DNA from: CAZDML01 sp964506645
Lineage (GTDB): Bacteria > Elusimicrobiota > Elusimicrobia > 2-01-FULL-59-12
NCBI GenBank assembly: GCA_964506645.1
Contig: CAZDML010000021.1
Location: 1-22,416, forward strand
DNA: 22,416 bases
Reading direction: 5' to 3'
Position numbers and translations under genes: made by a program. Under the pieces are notes generated by a model. It ran no database searches. It saw only the letters and a list, made by a program, of their open reading frames with translations, and was not told the DNA's origin. This document shows positions 1-8,010 of this stretch, piece after piece. Every line of letters starts with the position of its first letter. Position 1 is the first letter of the stretch.

Positions 1-921
1 GACGAGTGTTGCCGGGAAAACCAAACGCTGACTAAGGACCAACGACTCTCCCAGCGAACGCCCCGTATCGACAAAGAAATATAACGATTGAAATCCAACC
101 ACCGAAAGAGCAGTTGCTTTTTCATGGGGGCGCAGATAGCGCCAGCCCAAAATCATACCCGGATACAGAAGCGATAGCGTCAAAAGATACAACCCGCTTT
201 TCTTCGTAATATCCAGAAGCCCCAGCTGCATTCCCGCGGCACCGTGGGTATACACATGCGGAATCCAGCTGCCCTGAGTGAAGTAATAGCCTGTCCAGGC
301 AAGCCCCGCCATGGCTGCCCAACCGAGGACAAAGCGAACCAACGGGTTCCATTGTCGAGTCCGGAGCATCTGAACGACCAGCATCGCCGTCATCGCCAAC
401 GCGAATATACCGGAGACGACCCGGCAACCGATGGCCGCACCGACAGCGACCCCTGCCCAGCCCCAACGCTCCTCGTCCCATTGCATGAGAGCCACCAGCA
501 GAAAAAACACCGTCACCGGGTCAGCAATTGCCGTTTGAGAGTAGAGAAAAAAGGAGGGATGAAAGAGAAAGAGCCATCCATAGAGTGCCGGCAAACCCCG
601 CCGGCGCATCCAGAGAGTGAAAAGCCACGCCGTTGCCAGATGAACAATCCAATTGAATCGCAGCGCAGCCAGCCAACCCCCTAATTTCATCACTACAGCC
701 AGAAGCAAGGTCCATCCCATGGGATATTTGACGTGATAGATACCCCCAAACTGATAAACCGGATAAGGATCCTGCAATCCAGGAACCCAACGGCCCTGGG
801 TCAGCGCTTGGGCATGGGCCAGATAATATTCTTCATCTTCAATCGTTACGGCAGGTGTTCGCGTTAAAAATAAAGCCCCCAGAAACAGACAGGCGAAGAG
901 CCACGACCACAACTTACGCAA
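1..921 (-). CDS. GT-C-like polytopic membrane glycosyltransferase (3' end cut by window edge)
   Basis: Reading the minus strand from a TTG at 921 gives 307 uninterrupted codons that run off the left edge. An in-frame TGA lies two codons upstream and the first in-frame ATG is near codon 68, so TTG is the only sensible start. The product begins MRKLWSWLFACLFLGALFL, a membrane segment, followed by an acidic loop TIEDEEYYLAHA (about residues 26-37) and then KYPMGWTLLLA (about 65-75). This layout is typical of GT-C enzymes of the GT39/ArnT/PMT type, which use polyprenyl-phosphate sugars on the outer face of the inner membrane; the acidic loop carries the usual catalytic acid. Several more hydrophobic segments follow. 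The start overlaps the stop of the GT4 gene by 8 nt (TTGCGTAA), implying translational coupling. Substrate is unknown. The family call is by layout and motifs only. Confidence 0.75.
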   Translation of the reverse strand, partial: MRKLWSWLFACLFLGALFLTRTPAVTIEDEEYYLAHAQALTQGRWVPGLQDPYPVYQFGGIYHVKYPMGWTLLLAVVMKLGGWLAALRFNWIVHLATAWLFTLWMRRRGLPALYGWLFLFHPSFFLYSQTAIADPVTVFFLLVALMQWDEERWGWAGVAVGAAIGCRVVSGIFALAMTAMLVVQMLRTRQWNPLVRFVLGWAAMAGLAWTGYYFTQGSWIPHVYTHGAAGMQLGLLDITKKSGLYLLTLSLLYPGMILGWRYLRPHEKATALSVVGFQSLYFFVDTGRSLGESLVLSQRLVFPATLV

Positions 922-2092
922 GAGTCAGCACCTGTTCGTAGAGCGAGACGTGATCCTTGACCATGCGCGGCTGGAGAAAAAGTGTTTGTGCGCGCTCCCG
1001 CGCGGCGTGGCCGAGTGTTTGCACACAGGCAGGGTCATCCAATATTTTTTTCATGGCCTGCTGGAGCGCCACCGCGTCCCCCATAGGGAACGTGAGTCCA
1101 GCACTTCCAACGACTTCTCCCAATCCACCGACTTTCGCCGCAATCACGACACGCCCACGCATCATATGCTCGATCGCCGCAAGCCCGGCCGTTTCTTCCC
1201 AAATGGACGGCATCACCACTGCAGCCGCTTCACCCACCGCCTTCGTCAGTGCATCCCCCTGAAGAAAACCGGTAAAACGCGTCAGATCTTTAAGCCCATA
1301 CGCTATGGCCTTTGACTCCAATTCCGCACGATCAGGCCCTTCGCCAATAAATGCCAACCGAAACACATGCCCGGACTTTTTGAGTTCATTCGCCGCTTCC
1401 AGAAGAAGGGGAAGTCCTTTTTCAGGTACGAGACGCCCCACGTAGGCAAACAGGAGAGGAGCTTGCGGGAGAGCGGCTGCTGGCTGCGGCCCTGGATCTT
1501 TGATGCCGTAATAAATAAATGAAGACCGCGGCAGCGCATTGCGCTGTGCCGCATGTGCCGTAATGCCGACGTTGGCAGAAACGCGTTTCGAAAGCGCGCG
1601 ACGTAACAATGTTCCCACAATCATGCGAAATGCAGAGGGCATCCCATAAACAGAGGCAACACAACGCAAACATCGGTCGAAACGCTTCTGCTGAAAATAC
1701 CCCGGGCAGATTTTTTTTGTGGGTTCTTCCAGCAAGAGACCGTTCGGGCAGACCGCTTGATATCCATGGTGTTCAATCACGACCGGCTTATCCGCTAACC
1801 AGGATAAAAAAAGCGGACGAAACACTGGGCCTGCAAGGTGCACAAGATCTGCTTGCTGAATCAGCCGCCATAAAGCGATCCAGGAAGGCGAGCGAACGAC
1901 AGGGTACGGAAAATTGGCCTCGGAAGCCGCCCCAGCAGGAGTTGACGTGGCCACAGTAAGCGCATAAGACGCAGTCCCCCCCATGCCTTGCACCAGTCCT
2001 TCCGCCAGCAGAGCAACAGATGTTTCCACCCCTCCGACACTGGGTGAAAAATAGTGGGTATAGAGAAGAAGACGCGGTCTATCCGCGCCCAT
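914..2092 (-). CDS. GT4-family glycosyltransferase (GT-B fold)
   Basis: Predicted 392-residue cytoplasmic glycosyltransferase that transfers a sugar from a nucleotide-activated donor. The N-terminal domain has the glycine-rich GGVETSVALLAEGL motif and a cysteine-containing acceptor-side stretch (VCPNGLLLEE, then CPGYFQQKRFDRCLRC) seen in many GT4 proteins. The C-terminal donor domain has YVGRLVPEKGLPLLLEA, FIGEGPDRAEL and the EX7E motif (E300 to E308, in WEETAGLAAIE). I chose the ATG at 2092 because the protein aligns with the family from MGADRPRLLLYTHYFSPSVG onward; the open frame extends to 2233, but those residues are non-conserved and overlap the upstream gene deeply. It overlaps the FkbM gene by 14 nt and the next membrane protein by 8 nt. 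Donor and acceptor are not deducible. Confidence 0.88.
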   Translation of the reverse strand: MGADRPRLLLYTHYFSPSVGGVETSVALLAEGLVQGMGGTASYALTVATSTPAGAASEANFPYPVVRSPSWIALWRLIQQADLVHLAGPVFRPLFLSWLADKPVVIEHHGYQAVCPNGLLLEEPTKKICPGYFQQKRFDRCLRCVASVYGMPSAFRMIVGTLLRRALSKRVSANVGITAHAAQRNALPRSSFIYYGIKDPGPQPAAALPQAPLLFAYVGRLVPEKGLPLLLEAANELKKSGHVFRLAFIGEGPDRAELESKAIAYGLKDLTRFTGFLQGDALTKAVGEAAAVVMPSIWEETAGLAAIEHMMRGRVVIAAKVGGLGEVVGSAGLTFPMGDAVALQQAMKKILDDPACVQTLGHAARERAQTLFLQPRMVKDHVSLYEQVLTLA

Positions 2093-3002
2093 ACACAATT
2101 GGCTGGAGGTGCGGCTTGAGCGCTTTGGTCGCGAAGGCATTGGTGGGTTCATAGGATCGATGGACAGAAATAGGAGGAGTAATTCCTTCCGGCACCAGGA
2201 CCACATCACGTCCGGGCCAGCGCCCAATATCAAAAATATGATACCCGTATTCTTTAAGCAGGTCTTTTAAGGAAGAATCATGTTGTGTTTCAAAAATAAT
2301 ATCGGGGGCTTTGGCTGCACTCAACATACCGCGCGCCCCATCAAACACCTCGCGTTCTGCTCCCTCAACATCCACCTTAATAAGATCCGGAATCGGCGCC
2401 CCCGGCTGCTGGCTGAAAAAGTAATCCAGGGTAGTGCTTTCCACACGCTGCGCCTGCACATGCAATGTCTCCGGTGGAGGAGCCTTCAGCGAGGAGAGCC
2501 CGCTGTTTTTCTCATCGAAAACAGCATACAGCGTTCGGGCACCGACTTCGTTGCAGACAGCCAGCGGCCGGATCAAAATCTGAGAGAACTGGTTTAGCTG
2601 AATATTCTCGTGGAGTCCACGAAAGATGAAAGAGGCCGGCTCAAATGCAAACACACGACCTTGAGGCCCCACCCGCTTGGCCGCCAATAGCGTGTAATAC
2701 CCGCGGTGAGCGCCCACATCGGCAAACGTATCGCCCGGCTGAAGCGCCAAGGTCAAAAGGCGAGTCACCGCCAGCTCATAGACACCGTAAAGATAAATTG
2801 CGCGGCCGATGGCATCAGACGGGATGACACGTATGCGCAGATCCCCGTCAAACATCACGGGTAGTGAATGGATCCGTCGGGGAGATCCGACCGTACACCA
2901 CCAGGCATATTTCACATGCCGCCACAGTGCGCGCGCCAAATGGGCCCAGAGCTCCGGCTTTTGTCGCGGCCGATTATTCTGAATAAATTCACTAAAACCC
3001 AT
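2079..3002 (-). CDS. FkbM-family SAM-dependent methyltransferase
   Basis: A 307-residue methyltransferase of the FkbM family, enzymes that O-methylate sugars or polyketides. The SAM-binding motif I is GDTFADVGAHRGYYTLLAA (residues 90-108), the acidic residue ending strand 2 is E121 (VFAFEP), and the family hallmark DLIKVDVEGAEREVF lies at about 206-220. The frame opens upstream to a GTG at 3086, but that would leave only 12 nt before the divergent gene and no room for a promoter. The ATG at 3002 is preferred; a TTGAAA/TATATA pair lies about 40-70 nt upstream. No convincing Shine-Dalgarno precedes it. It is first in the leftward operon with the GT4 and GT-C genes, so it probably methylates a sugar of the glycan they build. 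That last point is inference from context. Confidence 0.85.
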   Translation of the reverse strand: MGFSEFIQNNRPRQKPELWAHLARALWRHVKYAWWCTVGSPRRIHSLPVMFDGDLRIRVIPSDAIGRAIYLYGVYELAVTRLLTLALQPGDTFADVGAHRGYYTLLAAKRVGPQGRVFAFEPASFIFRGLHENIQLNQFSQILIRPLAVCNEVGARTLYAVFDEKNSGLSSLKAPPPETLHVQAQRVESTTLDYFFSQQPGAPIPDLIKVDVEGAEREVFDGARGMLSAAKAPDIIFETQHDSSLKDLLKEYGYHIFDIGRWPGRDVVLVPEGITPPISVHRSYEPTNAFATKALKPHLQPIVYGRG

Positions 3003-3047
3003 GTTTAGAAGTATGCCTAACCCCGATACCCCAGTAAAGAACTTTTT

Positions 3048-3079
3048 TATATAGTGGGTTGACTTCGTTTCGTTTTCAA
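3048..3079 (-). promoter_or_regulatory. Possible promoter for the FkbM operon
   Basis: On the minus strand TTGAAA (3079-3074) is followed after 20 nt by TATATA (3053-3048), running into an A-rich stretch. The spacer is longer than the ideal 17, so the match is weak. It sits in the only available space between the two divergent operons and fits the ATG at 3002 with a leader of about 40 nt. Confidence 0.25.
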
Positions 3080-3087
3080 GATACACA
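3059..3087 (+). promoter_or_regulatory. Putative sigma-70-type promoter for the rightward glycan operon
   Basis: TTGACT at 3059-3064 matches the -35 consensus in five of six bases. A 17-nt spacer follows, then TACACA at 3082-3087 (three of six to TATAAT). Transcription would start near 3094-3095, only 4-5 nt before the ATG at 3099, and no Shine-Dalgarno is visible, so the mRNA may be leaderless or nearly so. Confidence 0.4.
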
Positions 3088-3098
3088 CATCAATAGCT

Positions 3099-4613
3099 AT
3101 GAAACCGGTCTGTCTAATTATTCCGCCTTCTGCCTTCCTATTGGACGAACGCGTCTTTATGACGCTGGGAATTTTACGCGTAGCCGCGGTACTGGAACAA
3201 GCGGGTATTTTCGTAGAAGTTCTTGATCTTTCTGGTATTGAGAACTACCTCGATGTCGTGGCGGCGCATATCCAGCAGACTCAAGCCGCTTGTTTTGGAA
3301 TAACATCAACAACTCCACAAATGCCTTCGGCAACTCTCATCGCCCAGCGAATTCGTTCGATCAAGCCTGAAGCACACTTGATTCTTGGAGGCCCACATCC
3401 CACCTTGGTGAATGCGGCCTATAAAAAAGAGGTTCAGAAGAAAATACGCGGAAGAGCGACCGTCGCTTTTGAAAATCTTCAGAGCTTGTTCAATGTAGTC
3501 GTCGCCGGTGACGGGGAAGAGGCAATTTTTCAGGCAATTACTGAAAACGCGCCCTCCCTGATTGATGCCGATGACTCAAAATCTCCCCTATTCTTGACCA
3601 ATAAACGTCTAAACGAACTCCCTTTTCCGGCACGACACCTAGTGGATGCCAGTAGTTACCACTATTCCATCGAAGGCGAACCTGCCCTCAGCATGATCGC
3701 TCAACTGGGCTGTCCGTTCGCCTGCGGATTCTGCGGCGGCCGGGAATCGGCCATGCTTCGCCGCGTGCGCATGCGCACTACCCAGAATGTTCTCGATGAA
3801 ATCCGTTTTCTCTACACCACCTACGGCAATAAAGGCTTCATGCTCTACGATGATGAACTCAATGTAAACCCGCAAATGATTGAACTCATGAATGGGATCG
3901 CCGACCTGCAATCGGAGCTGGGCGTTTCGTTTCGATTACGGGGATTTATTAAATCTCAGTTATTTACCGATGCCCAGGCACAGGCCATGCACCGAGCAGG
4001 CTTCCGCTGGATTTTAACGGGCTTTGAATCGGGATCAGAACGTATTTTGGAAAACATCAACAAGAAAGCCAACCGGGATGAAAACACACGCTGCGTGGAT
4101 ATTGCACGACGGCACAACCTGAAAGTGAAAGCCCTCATGTCCGTAGGACACCCCGGCGAAAGCGCAGAGACCATCCAGGAAACCGAAGACTGGCTTATGC
4201 AGGTGAAGCCTGATGATTTTGACATCACCATCATCACCACCTATCCGGGAACACCCTACTACGATCAAGCCGTTCGTCACCCGGACAAACACGATCTCTG
4301 GATTTACACGTATGAGAAAACTGGCGATAAGCTTTACAGCATTGAAGTCGATTACACGAAAATCGCCGACTACTACAAAGGCGACCCGAACGGCGGATAT
4401 AAGTCCTATGTCTATACCGATCATCTCTTCGGCGAAGATCTGGTTCGCTTACGTAATCAGGTAGAAGACAATGTGCGGCGAAAACTCCTCATCCCTTTCA
4501 ACCCGGGACGGCCAGGCATGCGATTTGAACATTCCATGGGGCAGTTCGGGATTCCCTCGAATATGTTGCGCACCACAGCGAATACCTCAAATCCTCTTCA
4601 CAGAGCGTCCTAA
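3099..4613 (+). CDS. B12-binding-type radical SAM protein
   Basis: A 504-residue radical SAM enzyme. The N-terminal part (about residues 1-150) has the Rossmann-like layout of cobalamin-binding radical SAM proteins (GILRVAAVLEQAG, LGGPHPTLVNA, VVAGDGEEA), though no classical DxHxxG cobalamin-ligand motif is obvious. The radical SAM core starts with LGCPFACGFCGGRES; C205, C209 and C212 form the CxxxCxxC motif that binds the 4Fe-4S cluster. GFESGSERIL and SVGHPGES further along fit the core. Members methylate unactivated carbons or do ring chemistry; the substrate here is unknown. The stop overlaps the next gene's ATG by one base (TAATG), so it is co-translated with the GT2 gene. No Shine-Dalgarno precedes the start. 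It may modify a lipid or sugar made by this cluster (inference). Confidence 0.85.
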   Translation: MKPVCLIIPPSAFLLDERVFMTLGILRVAAVLEQAGIFVEVLDLSGIENYLDVVAAHIQQTQAACFGITSTTPQMPSATLIAQRIRSIKPEAHLILGGPHPTLVNAAYKKEVQKKIRGRATVAFENLQSLFNVVVAGDGEEAIFQAITENAPSLIDADDSKSPLFLTNKRLNELPFPARHLVDASSYHYSIEGEPALSMIAQLGCPFACGFCGGRESAMLRRVRMRTTQNVLDEIRFLYTTYGNKGFMLYDDELNVNPQMIELMNGIADLQSELGVSFRLRGFIKSQLFTDAQAQAMHRAGFRWILTGFESGSERILENINKKANRDENTRCVDIARRHNLKVKALMSVGHPGESAETIQETEDWLMQVKPDDFDITIITTYPGTPYYDQAVRHPDKHDLWIYTYEKTGDKLYSIEVDYTKIADYYKGDPNGGYKSYVYTDHLFGEDLVRLRNQVEDNVRRKLLIPFNPGRPGMRFEHSMGQFGIPSNMLRTTANTSNPLHRAS

Positions 4614-5365
4614 TGAAACTCTCCCTCATCATCCCGGTCTACAACGAAGCGGCAACCCTGCCGGAAATCTGGGCGCTACTTCATAAGATTGCCTGGCCGT
4701 TTGATGTGGAATATATCGTGGTGGATGACGGGTCGACTGATGGCTCACGGGATATCGTGAAAACGCTTTCAGGTCCCAACACCCAGATCATTCTGCAGCC
4801 GCACAACCAGGGAAAAACAGCGGCGGTCAAAGCGGGCATCGCTGCCGCGACGGGCGATGCGATTGCGGTTCAAGATGCCGACCTGGAATACGATCCGCTC
4901 GACCTCATTCGAGTGGCAACTCCCATTTTCGAAGGCAAAGCCGATGCCGTGTACGGATCTCGTTTTAAACAATCGGGAGACCAAATCCAGCGAACCTATC
5001 ACCGACTTGGCGTTCGTGCCCTCACTTATTTTTCCAACCTGTGCACGGGCATCTATCTGACCGACCTGGAAGGCTGTTATAAAGCCTGGCGATCTGATCT
5101 CTTAAAGAACGTCGTAGTCGAAACGGCAGGATTTGATTTTGATCCTGAAGTGACCGCCAAAATTGCCAAGCTACACGTACGCATGCATGAAGTCCACATT
5201 TCCTATTTCCCCCGTGCCTATATGGAAGGCAAAAAAATTAAACTCAGCGACGGAATCACGGCTGGCTGGGCCCTATTAAAATACAGCTTCCTTGTTCCAT
5301 TTAAACGCTGTTATAAACCGTCCTTGCCTAAAAAATATCTTTTCACCTCCCAGCATCTCGACTAA
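4613..5365 (+). CDS. GT2 glycosyltransferase, dolichol/polyprenyl-phosphate sugar synthase-like
   Basis: A 250-residue GT-A enzyme of family GT2. The N-terminus LSLIIPVYNEAATLPEIW and VVDDGSTDGS (D38, D39) bind the nucleotide sugar; HNQGKTAAVKAGI and QDADLEYDP (D88-A89-D90, the metal-binding DxD-like motif) follow. This pattern is typical of polyprenyl-phosphate mannose or glucose synthases, which load a sugar on a lipid carrier at the cytoplasmic face. No C-terminal membrane helices are visible, so it resembles the soluble, membrane-associated type. Two GT-C-like proteins in the window would be natural users of such lipid-linked sugars. The start overlaps the stop of the radical SAM gene by one base. 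The specific sugar cannot be told. Confidence 0.87.
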   Translation: MKLSLIIPVYNEAATLPEIWALLHKIAWPFDVEYIVVDDGSTDGSRDIVKTLSGPNTQIILQPHNQGKTAAVKAGIAAATGDAIAVQDADLEYDPLDLIRVATPIFEGKADAVYGSRFKQSGDQIQRTYHRLGVRALTYFSNLCTGIYLTDLEGCYKAWRSDLLKNVVVETAGFDFDPEVTAKIAKLHVRMHEVHISYFPRAYMEGKKIKLSDGITAGWALLKYSFLVPFKRCYKPSLPKKYLFTSQHLD

Positions 5366-5394
5366 AAACTCTGGGAAACTCCAGAATCCGATCC

Positions 5395-5400
5395 TATAAT
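5395..5400 (+). promoter_or_regulatory. Consensus -10 element seven bases before a start codon
   Basis: A perfect TATAAT lies at 5395-5400, and the ATG of the membrane protein gene is at 5408. Transcription from this element would begin at or next to the start codon, giving a leaderless mRNA; no Shine-Dalgarno is present. The -35 region is poor and overlaps a small hairpin (TCTGG at 5370-5374 pairing with CCAGA at 5381-5385). The hairpin has no T-tract, so it is not a typical terminator. Confidence 0.4.
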
Positions 5401-5407
5401 ACCGTTC

Positions 5408-6985
5408 ATGCAAAACAAGAAATCAATTGCCTGGGACACCGTTGTTCTGGCAGGTTGGTTTGTCTTAGGCATCAGCATCGTTGTTTTCAGACAGTCCTAT
5501 ATCGGTGACGGCGTGCGCCATGTAGGGACCCTTTTGGACCGTTCGTATCCGCAACTCGGCGCGCCTCGCTGGATTCTTTTTCCTGCACTGCTATTCTCTT
5601 GGCTAAAACCCCTCCAAACGCTTGGCCTGGTTCATTCCGTGAAAGAAGCGCTGCCCTGGTTTGCCTTCGGCAATGTGCTCTGCGCCGGGGTCTATCTGGA
5701 AGCGTTGCGCCGATGGCTGAAAGAACGTTCTATCGAGCCGCTTCAGCGGACAGCGGCCCTGTGTCTGGCGGCCAGCATGACACCGCTGCTTCTTCTCGGA
5801 ACTGACACGGCCGAGCCCATGGCCGCAGGCGCCTGTGTGGCGCTGGGGCTCTGGCAAGGATCGCGCGGCCGACTGATCCCCGCATCTCTCTGGATCGCCG
5901 TGGGATCGCTCATCTATCAAGCAGCTGTTCTCGGCTTTTTCGCCTTGCCGCTGGCCACGGGGATCCAGGTCTGGAAAGAGAAATCAGCGTATCTGCAATC
6001 AGCGGCCGTGCTCGTGGGACTTGCCGGTGTGATGATCGGACTGCAGATGGGCGTCCAGCATTACTCGTTTTCGCTGGCGCTGGATCGACTTTCTTCAGGC
6101 ACACAAAATGCCTTTTACCGGGATCTAATGAGCGGGCCGCCGTTGAAAGGCGCTCTACTGACCCTGGGGGCTGGATTTCCCCAAGGATTTGTTTATCTGC
6201 CCAACATGCAGGGGCTGCGCGGCCTTTTTCACGATGCGCTTTTGGCCACACCCCATGGACTCCTGCAGACATTTCGACTATGTGTCGGTGTCAGTCTATG
6301 GAGCGGGTGTATGATTGGGATGCTGCGACGGCGCGAGTGGCTCTGGGGTTTGGCCGTTGTTGGTCTTGCCCTTCTTCCGACCAAATGGAATTACGAATAC
6401 GGCTATGTGAAGTTTTATCTCCTGTTCCCCCTTCTCGCTGCGTATGCTCTTAGCCGACTCAACAGACCCCGGTTGGGGTGGACCGCTATCGTTCTACTGG
6501 TCGCCTTAAACGGCAGTGCCCTGTATGGCGAACTCTATCAGGCACGCCAACGCTTTCATGCCATGACCACGCTTTATGCGGGGGCAACACCAAAGACTGC
6601 CTGGGTCACTCCGGGATGGGCCCCGGATTTTTATTACCTGTGGCCGGGATCGCTCACATCAATGATGGGCACACTGGGCTCTGAAGAAGCCCAAGAAACA
6701 ACCTTGCAATCCGCCGGTATTTTATCGGGAACATTTCTAGAGTCGCTCCACCGCAGTTTCTGCACCGCAGACCAAGTATGGACCTCCGATTGGACGCAGG
6801 ATCGGGCGGCTGTTACATTGCAATGGGCCAAACAGTTCCATTTCCCCATCGCACACCTGGAGCGCACCTTCTGGCGGGATGCCAATGACGGATCAATCAT
6901 TGAAGTCGACCACGGGCCTGACGTCTATGTGTTTTCCAAACAACGACAACAAGAGATCTGCCACATGCTTCAATCACGCCCTTGA
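5408..6985 (+). CDS. Polytopic membrane protein, possibly GT-C-like; function unknown
   Basis: A 525-residue inner-membrane protein that I do not recognise as a named family. About ten hydrophobic segments fill residues 10 to 380. An acidic loop, YIGDGVRHVG (D34), follows the first helix, the position where GT-C enzymes carry their catalytic acid. After the last helix a soluble domain of about 150 residues (LYQARQRFHAM to the end) would face the periplasm. The layout, and its place directly after a GT2 lipid-sugar synthase, suggest a glycosyltransferase or a glycan polymerase/flippase accessory; this is inference. It starts 42 nt after the GT2 gene, behind a perfect TATAAT, and overlaps the next gene by 4 nt (TTGA). 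Confidence 0.75.
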   Translation: MQNKKSIAWDTVVLAGWFVLGISIVVFRQSYIGDGVRHVGTLLDRSYPQLGAPRWILFPALLFSWLKPLQTLGLVHSVKEALPWFAFGNVLCAGVYLEALRRWLKERSIEPLQRTAALCLAASMTPLLLLGTDTAEPMAAGACVALGLWQGSRGRLIPASLWIAVGSLIYQAAVLGFFALPLATGIQVWKEKSAYLQSAAVLVGLAGVMIGLQMGVQHYSFSLALDRLSSGTQNAFYRDLMSGPPLKGALLTLGAGFPQGFVYLPNMQGLRGLFHDALLATPHGLLQTFRLCVGVSLWSGCMIGMLRRREWLWGLAVVGLALLPTKWNYEYGYVKFYLLFPLLAAYALSRLNRPRLGWTAIVLLVALNGSALYGELYQARQRFHAMTTLYAGATPKTAWVTPGWAPDFYYLWPGSLTSMMGTLGSEEAQETTLQSAGILSGTFLESLHRSFCTADQVWTSDWTQDRAAVTLQWAKQFHFPIAHLERTFWRDANDGSIIEVDHGPDVYVFSKQRQQEICHMLQSRP

Positions 6986-8010
6986 AAAAGATCTTTCAAT
7001 ACACTGGCATTATTCTCACGTTAACAATAGCCCTTCTCGCCATTCTTGAAGGGACAGCACGTGCACTCGTGTACTGGCGATACGGACGCGCGCACCCCGG
7101 CAAGAGTTACGGGATCTATATGCAGGACGCAGAGCTGGGATTTATCCATCGGCCCAATTCATACAACAGTCTGACCTCGCTCAACCGATACGGTCTGCGT
7201 AACCGCGAAGATCCCTACGAACCCAAACCTAAAAATGGAATTCGTGTATTGGTCATGGGTGGGTCAACCACGTTCGGGTTTAATTTGGCCGATGGCGACA
7301 CCTATCCCGAACAACTGGAAGCGCTACTGCGCGCAGTTCCGGGTCTCGAGAAAAGTCAGGTATTTAACGGCGGAACAATCTGTTATGCGGCAAATCACAA
7401 CCTCCTTCGGCTCAAGCGGCTTCTTCCTGTCCTGCAGCCGGATTACGTCCTCATTTACGAAGGCATCAATGAAAACTCCAACGAAGGCCCCCTGCTGGCC
7501 GCTGGGGTACGCCTCGATGCCAAAGAAAAGAATTTCGGTTTGGTGAATAAAGACTATCTGCAATCCCGGTGGCTGTGGAATCATTCCGTCCTACTCAAAT
7601 GGCTGGATTATCGCGCGCGACGCCATGAACATGCACCCGGAGACGTCAGCCCGGAACCAATGCTACCGCACGGAAAACCGAACATCGATGAATGGGAGAC
7701 TGAGAACTTTAAATGGGCTCTGCGGGAAGTCGCTACCGCTTGCCATGTGTATCAGGCACGGCCGATATTTATTCGTTACGCGACTGTCGCATGGGCCTTG
7801 GAAGGTCGTTATTTTTCTGATCTCACCCGAGATATCGCCCGTCAGGATGGGATTCTGCTCTGCGACATGGAAGAACGCTTTAATCAGTTTGGCCCTCGAA
7901 AGCTCTCTCTCTTTATTTACAGCGGTGTACACGTGACCCCGGAAGGCGCGGGAATTCTGGCACAACAATTGTTTGATCTCATCCAAAAGGATCGGCGCTC
8001 GCATGCGTAA
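6982..8010 (+). CDS. Membrane-anchored SGNH-hydrolase-like protein
   Basis: A 342-residue protein starting at TTG, overlapping the preceding stop codon (TTGA). The N-terminus KKIFQYTGIILTLTIALLAILE is a signal anchor, so the domain should face the periplasm. VLVMGGSTTFGFN carries the block-I nucleophile S95 in a GGS context, YEGINENSNEG carries the block-III Asn N163, and SGVHVTPEGAG carries the block-V His H317. In classical SGNH enzymes block V is DxxH; here the Asp position is Ser314, so the triad is incomplete unless another acid replaces it. Relatives in glycan clusters add or remove acetyl groups on sugars. The gene lies between two membrane-protein genes in the glycan operon and overlaps the next one by 8 nt. 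An acetyl esterase or transferase role is plausible but not shown. Confidence 0.75.
   Translation: MKKIFQYTGIILTLTIALLAILEGTARALVYWRYGRAHPGKSYGIYMQDAELGFIHRPNSYNSLTSLNRYGLRNREDPYEPKPKNGIRVLVMGGSTTFGFNLADGDTYPEQLEALLRAVPGLEKSQVFNGGTICYAANHNLLRLKRLLPVLQPDYVLIYEGINENSNEGPLLAAGVRLDAKEKNFGLVNKDYLQSRWLWNHSVLLKWLDYRARRHEHAPGDVSPEPMLPHGKPNIDEWETENFKWALREVATACHVYQARPIFIRYATVAWALEGRYFSDLTRDIARQDGILLCDMEERFNQFGPRKLSLFIYSGVHVTPEGAGILAQQLFDLIQKDRRSHA

Noticed and set aside
244..684. 146-codon open frame on the plus strand at the left edge
   Set aside because: It is antisense to the GT-C-like membrane gene, has no recognisable motif and has low-complexity composition typical of a shadow frame.
2093..2233. 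Extended start of the GT4 gene at 2233
   Set aside because: The extra 47 residues are unlike the family and lie wholly inside the FkbM gene; the ATG at 2092 fits the family N-terminus.
3003..3086. Extended GTG start of the FkbM gene at 3086
   Set aside because: It would leave 12 nt between two divergent genes and place the likely promoter inside the coding region.
4216..4245. Short CATCACCATCATCACC repeat-like stretch
   Set aside because: It is ordinary coding sequence (DITIITTYPGT) of the radical SAM gene, not a repeat array.
5370..5385. Hairpin TCTGG / CCAGA between the GT2 gene and the membrane protein gene
   Set aside because: Five pairs and no T-tract, so not a terminator; noted only in connection with the nearby -10 element.
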